The notes under the pieces are model-generated. The model did no database searches. It had not been told where the DNA came from and saw nothing but the letters and a program-made list of their open reading frames with translations. 64,000 nucleotides of DNA, from positions 1,255,675 through 1,319,674 of the forward strand of contig JAJEKV010000050.1 of assembly GCA_021234155.1 (NCBI GenBank), read 5' to 3'. Shown here one piece after another: positions 13,401 through 28,340 of the stretch; position 1 is the stretch's first letter, and the number at the start of each line of letters is the position of its first letter. This DNA comes from Isoetes taiwanensis (lineage: Eukaryota > Streptophyta > Lycopodiopsida > Isoetales > Isoetaceae). Made by a program: the position numbers and the translations under genes.

Positions 13401-16400
13401 GAGGAGTACAGATCAAACTCCATTAGTGAGTTCCCTTGCCCGGGTACCTGCGCATCTTATCGGCCAAGTCCCAAGTGCAAAGACCAAAAGCGGGCACCCA
13501 AAAGCGCCAAACCTGCTAGAGACACGGCAGCTCATAGGGTTTCGTTTAGGAGGCCTCTATCGCTTATGCAGTTGACTAGGACCTTCGCCAGATGTCTTGG
13601 CGTGGGGAGTGTTGGCCTTGACCGCGCAGAACCCTAAAACCATCCCGACTTGCCCCAAAAGTCCTCTCCAGAAGGCCACAGCGGCCGGACGGGCAACTCC
13701 CCTCTCTCGGAATGCGTGATTACGGCTCTGTAATGGACTTCGGAGCGTCGACATTGCCACGGGGACCAAGTTTCGTGGCGAGAAGACCACCCCTTCTCGA
13801 GGCGTCGAACTATCTCATGTCCAACACACTTTCGTAGTCAATTGGCCTAGGAAATTGTTTGTCGGGAAAATCTTTGCGTAGGAAGTAAGTGTTTCTTTCT
13901 TTTGCAAAACTGGCTGGCGAAACTTGGTCTCCCTGGAACGGTCATTTCGGCCTCCCCGGGCCGATGTAAGCGAAGTCAATCGCCATTCGAGACCTCGCGA
14001 TATGCGAGCGACAAAACACTTTGGTTTACCGCGATGCGACCCGCACCCGGGGCGCTTCAGCGGTTTGACCAGAGTTCTCTCCCAGGACGGATGTTGGATT
14101 TTTGGACCTTACTCCGAAGGGAAGGCGGGGCGGGCCCTTGAGCAGAGATTCAGCGGTGGATAGAGGCAGAGATCAGGAGTGTGGTCTTTAAGCGTCACGG
14201 CCCCACGGAGGCTGCCAAGAAGGCTGCCTGGGCTTTGGGGGCTCGCCTCACGGTCAGGACTCTCCCTCTAATGAGGTGACCTTGCAAGGTCTTTGGCCTT
14301 GTTTGACTTGGGCAAGTGTGCGGCCTGTTTGCCCAACAGGGCTGCGGACGTTCTAATGCAAACACTTTAGTCTAAACCTTGTCCGGAAATTTTGGCGCTG
14401 GTATGTTGGCGATGACTTAGGAAGCCTCTTTACGACAAATCAGAATTTAATTCCGTACTATGCATTTAATTACAATTTATGAATGTCTTGCTCGCAAAAG
14501 GCTGCCCTTCCTTCCTAGCGGCCTACAGCGAGGAGAGTCTGAGATCCAAACTCCATTAAAGTGGAGTTCCCTTGCCCAGCGTTCTCAAGCTGCATCTTAT
14601 TGGCGGTCCCAGGGTGCAAAGACCAAAATTCAGGGCAGCATAAACCACAGCACCAGAACACGGCGGCTCAGCAGGGTTTCACGTTTGGAAACTCTATCAT
14701 GTCGGTCGACTAGGACCTTCTTGGCGGAGTCTTGGCGTGGGGGATGTTGGCGCTGAACACGGACCTAAAACCATCACAGGCGACTTTGCCCCAAAAAGTC
14801 CTCTCCCGAAGGCCACACAGCGTGGGGCCGAGGCAACTTCCCTCTGGAATGAGATTGGCTCTGCCCGATAGTTTCCGGAATATGCGACATTGTCACGGGG
14901 ACCAAGTTTACATTGGCGGGGAAGACCACCCCTTCTCGAGAGCGTCGAACTATCTCGCCTTATGCAACACTTTCAGCTAGTCAATTGTTGGCCTAGGAGG
15001 TGGCGTGAATATCTGCAGCGTAGAGTAAGTGTTTCTTTCTTTTTATAAAAGCGGTGCAACTTGGTCTCTAGGGTATTCGACCTCAGGACGATGTGGCGAA
15101 GTTGAATCGCCATTACGGGCCTCCGCGCAATGTCGACGACAAAAACACTTTGGTTTCTACGGTCGACCCCGCTTGAAGCGCTTAGCGGTTTGATAGTTCT
15201 CCCGGATGGATGTTGGATTTTTTTGGACTTCATAGAGGCGCGGGGCCCTTGAGCGAAGGATTCAGCGGTGGGATAGAGGCGGCGGGATAGGGAGTGTGGT
15301 CTTTTAGCGTGGAAGCACGTCGTGACGGCACCGGGGAAAACGCCTGGGAAACTTTGGGGCTCGCCTCACGGTCAGGACTCTCCCTCTAATGAGGTGGCCT
15401 TGCAGGAGTCACGGCCTTGTTTGACTTGACAAGTGTACTTATTTCGGTACGCCTTTCTTGAGCTGCCGGACCCGTTCTAATACAAACACTTTGATCTAAA
15501 CCTTGTCGAGAATTTTGAAAGCCCTTTGTATATTTGGCGATGACTTAGGAAGCGCCTGGCGACAAAAATCGAGAATTTAATTCGTTTTAGCATGCATTAA
15601 TTACGAATTTATATGAATGTCTTACACTCTGCAAAAGGCGCCTTTACTTCTACTTTGCCTTACAGCGGAAGTCTGAGGATCCAAACTCCATTGCGTCCCG
15701 GTTTCCCCTTGCTTAGCATTCTCCGTGCATCTTATGGCCAAGTCCCAAGTGCAAAGACCAAAATTCGGCACCCAGCGCGAGCCTGCTGGGAGCACGGCAG
15801 CTCATAGGGTTTACTACCCGTTTGGTCGACTAGGACCTTTGCGGCGCGTGTCTTGGCGTAGAGGGGTGTTGGCCTTGAGCCGCGGACCCACAAAAACCAT
15901 GCACGAGGCAGCTTGCCCCAAAGTTCTCTCCGAAGCCGGCATGAGGCCGGGCAACTTCCCTCTCCCGCTGGATAAAATTGATTACGGCTGCAGCAATGGA
16001 CTCGAAACGTGGGCGACATTGTCTTGGAGACCAAGTTTTAGATGGCTGAAGAACCACCCTTCTCGAGGCGTGGAAATATCTCATGTCCAGCTTTTCGTGG
16101 TGAATTGGCTGGGAATTGGTACAGCCGAATCACGGCGTGGGGCGTAGGAGTGTTTCTTTCTTTTTACCAAAACTGGCCAGGTACAACTTGGTCTCTCTAG
16201 GGTAATTCGGCCTCGAGGCCCGATCATGGCAAAGTCGAATCGCCATTAGAGACCTCCATGATGCTCGACGACAAAACACTTTGTAGTTTCATAGTGCGAC
16301 GCGAAGCGCCAGCGGTGTGATGGGAATTACTCGGCGGGCCGGATGTTGGATTTTGGACCTTGCTCGAGGCGGGGCGCCCAGGCGAAGGATTCCAGCGGTG

Positions 16401-19400
16401 GATATAGGGGGCGAGATCAGGAGTGTGGTCTTTAGGCGTCTACGGCCCATGCCAGTGCCTGTGGGGAAACTTTTGGGGCTCGCCTCACGGGGTAGGACTC
16501 TCCCTCTAATGGGGTGGCCTTGCAAGATGCGGCCTTGGTGACTTGTGACAAGTGTGCGGCTAAATCTGCCCAACAGTGCCGGACCGTTCTAATGCAAACA
16601 CTTTGATCTAAACCTTGTCAGAAATTTTGAAGCGCTTTGTATGTTGCTGATGACTTAGGAACTGTGACGAAAATCAGAATTTAGTCCATTACTATGCATT
16701 AGTGCAATTGCCGATGTCTTACTGCCAAAGGCGCCCTTGCTAGCGCCTGGCGGGAGTCTGGATCAAACTCCATTAATTGGGTTCCACGCCTTCGCATTCT
16801 CCAGCTGCATCTGCTCGGCCAAGTCCAAGTGCAAAAGACCAAAGCTTCGGCACCCAAAGCGCCAAACCCACAGCACAGGAGACACGGCAGCTCATAGGGT
16901 TTCGTTGGGAACTCTATCACTTGTCGGTCGACTAGGACCTTTGCTGGCAGATGTCTTGGCGTGGGGGAGATTATTTGGCCTTGACACGGACCCTAAAACC
17001 ATGCAGAGCGGCTTGCCCCAAAGTCCTCTCGAGAAAGCCACGGCAGCGAGACGGAGCCTTCCCCTCGAGGTCGTGATTGGCTACGCCAATGGACTCGAAG
17101 CGTCGACTGTTGTGGCAGGGACCAAGTTTCTAGGTGATGGCAGACCACCCTTCGAGGAGGCGTCAAACTATCTCATGTCCAACACATAAGTAGTCAATTG
17201 GCCTAGGGAGGTGGTTGTCAGAATCACAGCGATAGAGAGCGTGAGTGTTTTCTTTCTTTGCCATGGCCAGGTGCAACTTGGGGTCTCTGAGTATTCGGCC
17301 TCAGGACTGATGTAAAGCAGTCGAGATAAGCCATTAGGAGCCTCATAATGTCCAGAACGACAAAACACTTTAGTTTCTACATGGTGCGACCCTTGAGCGG
17401 CCGGCGGTGTGATAAGGACTCGGGGCCGGATGTTGGATTTTGGACCTTAATGAGCGGGGCCTTGAGCGAAGGATTCAGCGGTGGATAGAGGTCAGGAGTG
17501 TGGTCTTTAGCGTACGGCCCCGAGTGACAAGCATTTGCCGGGGAAAGGCTACCTCGGGGAAACTTTGGGGCTAGCCTCTTATTTGTTCGAGACTCTCCCC
17601 TCTAATGGGAGCGGCCTTGCAGTGCGGCCTTGTTTGACTTGGAGCAGGTGTGTGCGGCTCGGTACGCCCAACAGCAATTTTGCCGGACGGATAAATTAAA
17701 CACTTTGATCTAAAACTTGTATAGAAAATTTTGAAAAGCTGGCTGTATGTTGGCGATGACTTAGAAACTGTGCGAATAAAATCAGAGTTTAATTCCGTAC
17801 TATGCATCAATTCACAATTTATGAATGTCTTACTCTTGCAAAAGCTGCCCTTTACTTCTAAGCGCCTAGCGGAATCTGATCAAACTCCATTAAAGTCGGA
17901 GTTCCCCTTGCTTAATTCTCCAAGCGCATCTTATCGGCCAAGTCCCAAATGCGAAAGACCAAAGCGCGGAGCTTAAGCAAACCACCGCTAGAACACAGCA
18001 GCTCATAGGGTTTACTGCGTTTAGAACTCTATCCTTGTCGGTTGACTAGGACCTTCGCGGAGTGTCTTAGGCGTAGAGGGGGTGTTGGCCTTGGGAAACC
18101 GCAGGACCCTAAAAACCATCGGCTTACTTACAGAAGTCCTCTCCGAAAGCCACAGCGGCGGACGGGCAGCTTCCTCTCGGAATGCATTGATTGGCTCTGC
18201 CAATGGACTCGGGCGTCGACATTGCCTACGGGGATAAGTTTGCGTTGAATTGAGAAGACCACCCCTTCTCGAGGCGTCAAACGCTATCTCATGTCAACAC
18301 ACTTTCGTAGTCGGTGTGGCCTAGGAGGTGGTGTCCGAATCACTAGCGTAGAAGTAAAGTGTTTCTTTCTTTTACCAAAAGCCCGTGAAACTTTTGGTCT
18401 CTAGGGTCATTTCGGCCTCAGGACGATGTAGTAGTCGAATCGCCATTGAGAGAACCTCACCCAATATGCGAGCGACAAAACACTTTGGAACTTTTCTACG
18501 GGCCGACCGCAGGGGCGCTTAGCCCGGTTGATAAGTTCTCCCGGTTGGATGTTAAGTTTTTGGACCTTATGAGGCCGGGCCCATGAGCGAAGGATTCAGC
18601 GATTGGATGGGGAACCGAGGAGATGGGAGTGGTCTTTAAGCGTCACGGCCCCACAGGGCTTGGCTGCCGAGGAAAGGCTGCCTCGGGGAAGCACGGGGCT
18701 TCGCCTCCTGGGTGGGACTCTCCCTCTAATGGGAGGTGACCTTGCAGGTCGGCGCGCTTGGCTGACTTGAGCCAGGTGTGTGCGGCTCGTGGCTGCCCAA
18801 CAGCAGGCTGCGGGGCCAGTTCTAATGCAAACACTTTGATCTAAACCTTGTCGGAAATTTTGTGGCTGTATGTTGGCGATGACTTAGGAAGCCTGTGACA
18901 AAAGGCCGAATTTAATTCATTACTATGCATTGGTACAGATTTATGAATGTCTTGCTCTTGCCAAAATTTTGCCCTTTACTTCCTAGCGGCTGTGAGATGC
19001 AGTCAAACTCCATTCAGATGCGGTTCCCTTGCCCCATGCGTTCTCATCCATGCTTATTGGCAAGTCCCAAGTGCAAAAGACCAAAACTTCCGGAACTGGC
19101 GCAAAACCACCGCTGCGACACGGCAGCTCACTTAGGGTTTTCGTTTTGGAACTCTATCTGTCGAGATTGACTGGACGCGCGGCAGATGTCTTGAGGTAGA
19201 GGGGGGGATGTTGGCCTTGAACACCGGACCCTAAAACCACTGGGCTGACTTGCCCCAAAGTCATCTCGAGGTACAGCGTGGACGGGGCAACTTCCCTCTC
19301 GAGATAAATTGGCTGCGCCAATGGACTCGGATATGGGCATTTGTCACGAGGGACCGTGGCGAGACCACCCAACCTAGAGGCGTCAGGCCCCATCTCATGT

Positions 19401-22400
19401 CCAACACACTTTCATGGTCAATTGGCCTAGGAGGTGGTACATCCAAATCTGCAAGTAGGGAAATGCCAAGTATTTCTTTTTGTAAAAGCTGGCTGCAACT
19501 TGGTCTCTAGGGTAATTTAGATCTCTAGGACGATGTGAAGTCAGATCGCCATTCTGGAACCTCGCCAATGTCCGGCGACGAAACACTTTGGATTTCTACC
19601 GCGTTCGGCCGCCCGAGAATGCTTGGCGGTTTGATAAGTTCTCGGGGCCGGATGTTGGATTTTTGGACCTTATGAGCGGGCCCTTGAGCGAAGGATTCAG
19701 CGGTAGGATAGGGGAGCGAGATAAAGAATTAATAGTCTTTGGCGTCACGGCCCCGTGGCGGCTGCACTACCGAAGGAAAGAGGCGCCTGCGGGGAAACTT
19801 TGGAATACGCCTCACGGTCGGACTCTCCCCTCTAATGAGGTGGCCTTGCAAGGTCAGCCTTGTTTGACAGGCAAGTGCCCGGCTCGGTGCTTAACAATTT
19901 GCGGGACGTTCTAATGCAAACACTTTGATCTAAACCTTGTCGGAAATTTTGAAAGCCCGGCACGTATGTTGGCGATGACCCAGGAATCTATAACGACAAA
20001 AATCGGTACTATGCGTGGAAAATTACGAAATTTTATGAATGTCTTTACTCTTTAAAATTTGCCCTTTACTTCTAACTTCCCACAGCGGGAAGTCTGGATC
20101 AAACTCCATTAAAATTAGGTTCACGCGCCGCGTCTCAAGCTGCATCTTATAGGCCAAGTCCCAAGTGCAAAAGACCAAAACTCGGCACCCAAAGCATAAA
20201 ACCACGCTAGAACACGGCGGCAGCTCATAGGGTTCGTTTGGGCTATCCTTGTGTCGGTCGACTAGGACCTTGCGCCACCCTAAAGAAACCATCACGGGGC
20301 GGCTTGCCCCAAAGTCCTCTCAGAAAGCCACCACGGCAACAGCGGGGCCGGGCAACTTCCCCTCTCAGGAATGAAGTGATTGGCTCACGCCAATGGACTC
20401 GAAGCGTCGACGTGGTTTGAGTTTATTTGGCTGAAAAGAACCACCCTTCTCGAGGCGTCAAAGCTGTCTCGTAGCCAGCACGCACCGGCGAGGTCAATTA
20501 GGAGGTGATTTGTGAATCTGGCGATAAGTAGTCATTTCTTTCTTTTCGCAAAGCTGGCCAGGTGCAACTTGGTCTCGGGCCATTTCGGCCCTCCGGGGCC
20601 GATGTGTGGCGAGTCGAATCGCCATTAGAACCCCTCGCAATGTCGAGCGACAAACACTTTAGTTTTCCTACATGTGGAAAGCCCTTGACGGCCAGCGGTG
20701 TGATAAATTCTCCGGACGGATGTTGGATTTTTGGACGCCTTATCAAGCGGGGCATGAATGAAGGATTCGCGGTCGGATAGGGAGGCAGAGATCGATTATG
20801 GTCTTTAGCGTCTGGCCCGTGCCGGGGAAAGGCTTCTACCTCGGGGGAAACTTTGGGGCACCGCCTCTTGGGGTTCGGACTCTCCCCTCTAATAGGGCGA
20901 CGCCTTGCAAGGTCTGGCCTTGTTTGACTTGGAGCAGAAGTGTGCATTTCATTTGCCCAACAACGGTGCGGGGACGTTCTAATCTAAACACTTTGATCTG
21001 AAGCCTTGTCCAGGAATTTTGGCTGGCACACGTATGTTGGCGATGACTTAGGAAACTGTGACAAAAATCAATTTAATTCCGTACTTTGCATTAATTACGA
21101 ATTTATGAATGTCTTACTGCGCAAAGGCTGCCCTTTACTTCGCGCCTAGCGGGATGCGGATCAAACTCCATTCGATGTCCGGTTCCCTTGCCCAGCGTTC
21201 TCAAGCGCATCTTATTGGCTAAGTCCCAAGTGCAAAAGACCAAAACTTGGCGCAAAGCGCCAGAGCTGCTGGGAGCACGGCAACTCTAGGGTTTCACGTT
21301 TGGGAGGCTCTATCAGCAATGATTCGACTAGGACGCGCGGCGTCTTGGCGTAGAGGGGGGATGTTGGCGCGAGGAGCCGCGGACCTAAAACGGCTTGCCC
21401 CAAGGAGTCCTCTCAGAGGCCACGGTGGCTGGACAGCAACTTCCCCTCTCAGGAATCGTGATTAAAGCTGCGCCAATGGACCGGGATAGGCGTATTGCCG
21501 CAGGGGACCAAGTTTAATTGCTTGAAGACCACCCCTTCTCAAGGAAAATCAAACTATCTCGTATTATTTTTCGTAGTCGGTGTGGCCTAGGAGGTGGTGG
21601 CGTAGGAATCACGCGTAGAGTAGGGTGTTTCTTTCTTTTGCAAAGCGGTATGAAACTTGGTCTCTAGGGTCATTTCGGCCTCGGGCCGATGTGGCCGAAA
21701 TGCGGGCCATTAGGGCCTCGCAATATGCGAGCGACAAAACACTTTGGTTTCTACGCGGTCGGCTAGCGGGGCGCTTGTGATTTTGACCAGTTCTCCGGAC
21801 GGATGTTGGATTTTGGACCTTATGAGGCAGGGCCCTTGAGCGAAGGATTCAACCTTGTTCAGGATAGGGGGTACGAATCAGGGAGTGTGGTCTTTAAGCG
21901 TCACGGCCCACGGGGAAGCCTGGCTGCCGGGGAAAAGAGGCACTTTCAGGGAAACTTTGGGGCTGCGCCCCTCACGGGGTCAGAACTCTCCCTCTGGCCG
22001 AGGGTATTGCAAGGTCGGCCTTGTACATTTGGCTTGGGCAATTATTACCCATTTCAGTTGCCCAACAACGGTACACTTGGTGGATTGAAAATACAAACAC
22101 TTTGATCAAGCCTTGTCGGTACTGAAAGCTGGCTGTGACAAAAATGAGAATTTAATTGGAGTACTGCAATTGCAATTTATGAGATGTCTTTACTCTTTGC
22201 AAAAGAAACGCTTTACTTCTAAGCGCCACAGCGGGATGCGGATCAAACTCCATTAAAAGTCGGTTCACATACGCTTACGGCGTTCTCAATTTGCATCTTA
22301 TTAGCTAAAGTCCCAAGTGCAAAAGGGCCAAAACTTCGGCGGCACCCAAAGCGCCAAACCACTGCTAGAACACGGCAACTCATAGGGTTTCGTTGGAGAA

Positions 22401-25400
22401 CTCTATCATGTCGGTCGACTAGGACCTTCGCGGCGATGTCATCTTGGCGTAGAGGGGGATGTTGGCGCGGTACCGCGGTTCCCTACAAAAACCACACAGA
22501 GGCGGCTTGCCCCAAAGTCCTCTCGAAGGCTACGGCCAGGACGGGCAACTTCCCTCTCAGGAATGCATTGATTGGCTCTGCATAATGGACTTCCGGAGAT
22601 AGCCGACATTGTCACGAAAGGGACCAAGTTTTAGGTGGCGAGAGAAGACCACCCCCGCTATAGGGAAATTCGAACTTATCTCATGTCCAACACACTGTAG
22701 TCAATTGTGGCCTAGGAGGTGGGCATGAAATCTTTACCCAGCTAGGGGCATTAAGTGTTTCTTTCTTTTGTAAAGCCCGGCAGGTGCAACTTTGGTCTCT
22801 AGGAAGGTAATTTCCGACCTCCCGGGACTGATGTGGCAGAGTGGAATCGCCCGTGCAGGCCCTCAGCGATGTCCGAGCAATAACACTTTGGTTTTCTACG
22901 GTCGTGGCCGCTGAGCGGCAGCCCGGTTTGATAAGTTCTCAGCGGGGCGGATGTTGGATTTTGGACCTTGCTCGACGGGGCCCTTGAGCGGATTGTGATT
23001 GGATAGAGGCAAGAGATCCGGGAGTGTGGTCTTTGGCGTCACGGCCCGTAAAGCGTTGCGAAAAGGCTGCCTCGGGGAAACTTTGGGGCTGCGCTGGGGT
23101 CGGACTCTCCTCTAATGAGGTGGCCTTACCTGCAAAGGTCACGGCTTTGCTTGTTTGACTTGAGCAAGTGTGGCTAAAGGCTGCCCAACTAGCAGTAGGT
23201 CGTTCTAATGCAAACACTTTGATCTAAACCTTGTCGAGGAAATTTTGGCTTGGCACGTATGTTGGCTGATGACTTAGGAGGCTTCTTGACAAAAATCAAT
23301 TTAATTCATTACTATATGCATTAATTCTGAATTTATGAATGTCTTGCTCTTTGCAAAAGGCTGCCCTTTACTTCCTAAGCGCCACAGCGGGAGAGTCACA
23401 GTCAAACTCCATTCAAGTGAGTTCCCTTGCCCATTCTCAAAAGCGCATCTTATGAAGCCAAGTCCCAAATTACAAAAAGACCAAAACTTCGGCACCCAAA
23501 GCGCAAACCTGCTAGAACTGGCAGCTCATGGGTTTACTACGTTTGAGGCTATCCTTGTCGGATGGAAGGCTAGGACCTTCGCCACCCTAAAAAAACCATC
23601 AGGAAGGCGACTTGCCCCCAAAAGTCCTCTCGAAAGCCACGGCAGCGGACGGGCAACTTCCCTCTCCGGGTCGTGGTCGGCTGCATGAAATGGACTCCGA
23701 AAGCGACGTGCTCTTGGGGGCCAAGTTTGCGTGGCTAGAAACCACCCCTTCACCGAGGGCGTCAAACTATCTCATGTCCAACACACTGCGTAGTCAATTG
23801 GGAGGTGGTTGTGAATACTACAGCGTGAGGCGTAAGTGTTTCTTTTCTTTTTACCATGGTAGGTACGAAACTTAGTGCTCTAGGATTCGGCCTCGAGGTG
23901 TGGCGAGATGAATACGCCCATTAGAACCCTCACTTAATGTCCGACGACAAAACACTTTGGTTTCACATAGTGCGACCCTTGAGAGCGCTTGGCGGTGTGA
24001 TAGGAGTTCTCACGGACGGATGTTAGTTTTTGGACAATCAGGCCAGGGCCCATGAGCGAAGGATTCAGCGGTCGGATGGGGGGAACGAGATCGGGGAGTG
24101 TGGTCTTTAAAGCGTCACGGCCCGTGACGGCTGCGCGGGAAAGGCACGCCTCGGGAAACTTTTGGGGCTGCGCCTCCACGGGAGTCGGACGTCTCTCCCC
24201 TCTAATGGTGGCCTTTACCAAGGTCGGCCTTGTTTGACTTGGGCAAGTGTGCATTTCGGCTGCCCAACAGCAATTTTGCGGGGCCGGTTCTAATGGAAAC
24301 ACTTTGATCCTAAACCGCTGTCGGTTTTGGCGGCAGCGCTGTATGTTTGTGATGACTTAGGAAACTTCAACGACAAAAATCAGAATTTGTTCCGTACTAT
24401 GCATTAGTCTACGAATTTATGAATGTCTTGCCTACGCAAAATTTGCCCTTTTACTTCTAAGCGCCGCGGGAGGAGTACAGTCAAACTCCATTAAAATCAG
24501 TTCCCCGCCGCTACGCATTCTCAATGCATCTTCTGCGGCCAAGTCCAAGTGCAAAAGACCAAAACTTCGGCACCCAAAACAAACCACGCTGGGGAACGGC
24601 AGCTCATAGGGTTTCACGTTTGGAGAACTCTATCCTTGTCGAGATTGACTAGGACCTTCTTGATGTCTTGGCGTAGAGGTGTTGGCCGCTTGAACACGGA
24701 CCCTAAAAACCATCACGGAAGCAGCTTGCCCCAAAAAGTCCTCTCAGAAAGCCACTTTAACCGCGGGCCGGGCAACTTCCCCTCTCCGAGATAAAGTGAT
24801 TAGAAGCTCTGCCAATGGACTCGAAGCGTCCACATTGTCTTGGGACCAAGTTTAAGTGGCAGACCACCTTCTCGAGGCGATCAAGAGCTATCTCATGTCC
24901 AACACACTTTCGTAGTCGAGATTGGCCTAGGAGGTGGGCTGTCGAATCACACACCCGTAGGCGTAAGTGTTTCTTTCTTTTTGCAAAACTGGTAGTGCAA
25001 CTTAGGGTCTCTAGGGTGATTCGGCCTCACGGACGATGTGAAGTCGAAGATAAGCCATTAGAACCCTCGCGTGTCCGACGACAAAACACTTTGGTTTCTA
25101 CATAGTGTTCGACCCTTGAGCGGCTTGTGTGATAAACAGGATTCTCACGGACGGATGTTAGTTTTGGACCTTGCTCGAGCGGGGCCTTGAGCGAAGAAGT
25201 TCAGCGGTGGATAGAGGCAAGAGATCGGGAGTGTGGTCTTTAAGCGGCCCCGGTGAAAGCGGCTATACCGAGGAAAAGGCTACCTCGCGGGGAAACTTTG
25301 GGGCTCGCCTCTTATTTATTGAGACTCTCCCCTCTAATGGGAGGCGGCCTTACTGCAAGGTCACGGCCTTGTTTGGCTTGGGCAAGTGTGCCCATTTCAT

Positions 25401-28340
25401 TTGCCCAATAGCAATTTCCGGGATTACGTTCTAAGTAAGCACTTTGATCTAAAACTTGTCAGGAAATTTTGGCCTTTGTATGTTGGCGATGACTTAGGAA
25501 GCACCTGTGACAAAAAATGGGAGTTTAATTCGTACTATGCATCAGTGCAATTTATGATGTCTTCTTCTAACTGTTGCCCGCTCTTAGCTGCTAGCGGGGG
25601 AGGTACAGATCAAACTCGTCAAGTGGTTTCCCTTGCTTGGCGTTCTCAAGCTGCATCTTATATCGGCCCAAATCCCAAGTGCAAAGACCAAGCGGAGCCC
25701 AAAGCGCCAAACCACTGCTAGAACACGGCAGCTCATAGGGTTTTGCGTTTTGGAGGCTCTCTTGTCGGTTGACTAGGACGCTAGCGTAGATGTCTTGGCG
25801 TAGAGGGGTGTTGGCAGCGGTAACCTGAGACCTAAAAACCATCCGGCTTGCCCCAAAGTCCTCCTCCCGAAGGCCACGGCGATGGGCGAACCTTCCCCTC
25901 TCAGGAATGCGTGATTGGCTGCATAATGGACCGGAGCGTCGACGCCACGGGGACCAAAGTTTCATTGGCGAAGACACCCTTCACCGAGGGAAGCGTCAAA
26001 CTATCTCATGTCAACACATAAGTAGCGTCCGATTGTGGCCTAGGAGGTGGGCGTAGAATCACCAGCGTGGTAAGTGTTTCCTTTCTGCAAGCGGTACGTG
26101 AAACTTGGTCTCTAGGGGTCATTTCGGCCTCACGGGGCCGATGTGGCAATCCGAATAAAGCCATTCAGGGCCTGCTGCGATCTATACGAGCGACAAAACA
26201 CTTTGGTTTCTACCGCGATTACCGACCCGCAGGGGCGCTTGGCGGTTTGATAAGTTCTCGGGCCGGATGTTGGATTTTAGGACCTTATGAGGCGGGGCCC
26301 TTGAGCGAAGGATTCAGCGGTGGATAGGGAACCGAGATCCGGAGTGTGGTCTTTAAGCGTCTGACTGGTGCCGAGAAGAAAGGCGCTGCCTGAGGGGAAA
26401 CTTTGGGGCTAGCCTCCTGGGGTCGGACTCTCTCCCCTCTAATGAGTGACCTTGCAAGGTCCACCAGCCTTGTTGACTTGGGCAGAATTAATGCGGCTAA
26501 ATATGATAGCAGTACATACCGGACCGTTCTAATATAACACTTTGATCTAAACCTTGTCCAGAAATTTTGAAAGCGGCACGTATGTTGGCGATGACTTAGG
26601 AAGCCTGCTGATAAAAATCGAAATTTAATTCCGTACTATGCATTAATTACAATTTATGAATGTCTTACTCGCAAAAGGCGCGCCTTGCTACTTGGCCTAG
26701 CGAGGGAATGCGAGATCCAAACTCCATTCAGGTAGTTCCCTTACTTGCTTTAACGTTCTCCAGTACATCTTATTGGCCAAGTCCCAAATTGCAAAGACCA
26801 AAACTTCGGAACCCAAAGCATAAACCACTAGAACACAGCAAACTCATGGGTTCACGTTTTGGAAACTCTATCCTTAATGATTGGAAGAGCTAGGACGCTG
26901 CCTTCGTGTCTTGGCGTGAGGGGATGTTGGCCTTGAGGAAGCCGCGGACCCTAAAACCCACCTGGAGGCGACTTGCCCCAAAGTCACTCTCGAGGTACAG
27001 CGTGGGGGCGGGCAACTTCCCCTCTCGAGGTCGTGATTAAAATACCTTAATGGACTGGAATATGGAGCATTGTCACAGGGGACCAAGTTTGCGTGGCGGA
27101 AGACCTACCACCCCTTCAGGCGTGAGACACTATCTCATGTCCAACACACTTTCTACCGTAGTCAATTGGCCTAGGAGGTGGTATCAAAATCATACGTGGG
27201 GAGCGTGGGAGTGTTTCTTTCTTTTGTAAGTAGTAGTGCAACTTGGTCTCTGGGGTATTGAGCCCCAAGGCCTCAGGACGATGTAATGGCAAGAGTCGAA
27301 TCGCCATTACGCGGAGCCCTCGCAATATCGACGACAAAACACTTTGGTTTCTACGGTGCGACCTTGGAGATAGCCGGCGGTTGATAAGTTCTTCGGGCCG
27401 GATATTTGGTTTTGGACCTTGCTCGAGCGGGGCCCTTGAGCGAAGGATTCCAGCGGTCGGATAGGGGAACCCGAGATCGAGTGTGGTCTTTAGCGTCTGC
27501 ATTTACAGTGGCGGCTGCAGGAAGGCGCCTCGGGGAAGCACAGGGCTGCGCCTCACAGGGTCGGACTCTCCCCTCTAATGAGGTGGCCTTGCAAGGTCCT
27601 GGCCTTGTTTGACTTGGGCAAGTGTGCAGAGCTCAATTTTGCCCAACAAGCGAGGCTGCAGAGGCCAGTTCTAATGCAAAACACTTTGATGATCTAAACC
27701 TTGTCGAGAGGGAATTTTTGAAAGCTGGCTGTATGTTGGCTGACTTAGGAAACTGTGACAAAAATCAAATTTAATTAGGTACTATGCATTAATTACGAAT
27801 TTATGAATGTCTTTGCCTCTTTGCAAAAGTACGTCCTTTACTTCTAGCTGCCACAGCGGGAGATCAAACTCCATTAAAATTAGGTTCCCCTTGCCGCATT
27901 CTCAAGCTGCATCTTACGCCGGCCGAGTCCCAAGTGCAAAGACCAAAACTTCGGCGGCCGACCAAAGCATGAAACCACGCTAGAACACACACGGCAACTC
28001 ATAGGGTTTCACGTTTGGAGGAAGCTATCCTTATCGAGATGCGACTAGGACCTTTAGCAGATGTCTTGGCGTAGGGGGGTGTTGTTAGCCTTGAGTACGG
28101 ACCACTAAAACCATGCAGGCGACTTGCCCCAAAGTCTCTCAGAAAGCCGGCTTAGCGGACGGGCAGAAGCTTCCTCTCGAGATGCGTGATTGGCTCGCGA
28201 TGGACTCGAAAGCGTGCGACATTGTCTTGGAGACCAAGTTTAGTGGCTAGAAGACCACCCTTCTCGAGGCGTCAAACTATCTCATGTCAACACACTGCGT
28301 AGTCCAATTGGCAGGCCTAGGGGTGGGCGTAGAATCACTG
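7422..28340 (+). repeat. Middle array domain: about 19 scrambled single monomers
   Basis: Unit lengths vary widely (about 1,055-1,155 bases), and short words at fixed monomer positions switch between unrelated forms. Examples are GGCAAGTGTGCC versus GCAAATTAATGCC (near 10,921, 12,031, 13,172, 22,038 and 26,483) and CTCTTGGGGTT versus CTTATTTGTT (near 13,106, 17,577 and 25,307). The A/B unit alternation that marks the right domain is not visible here; most units carry B-like tags (GACGATG or CCGATG with GTCGAA). No gene or RNA gene was recognised. Confidence 0.85.
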
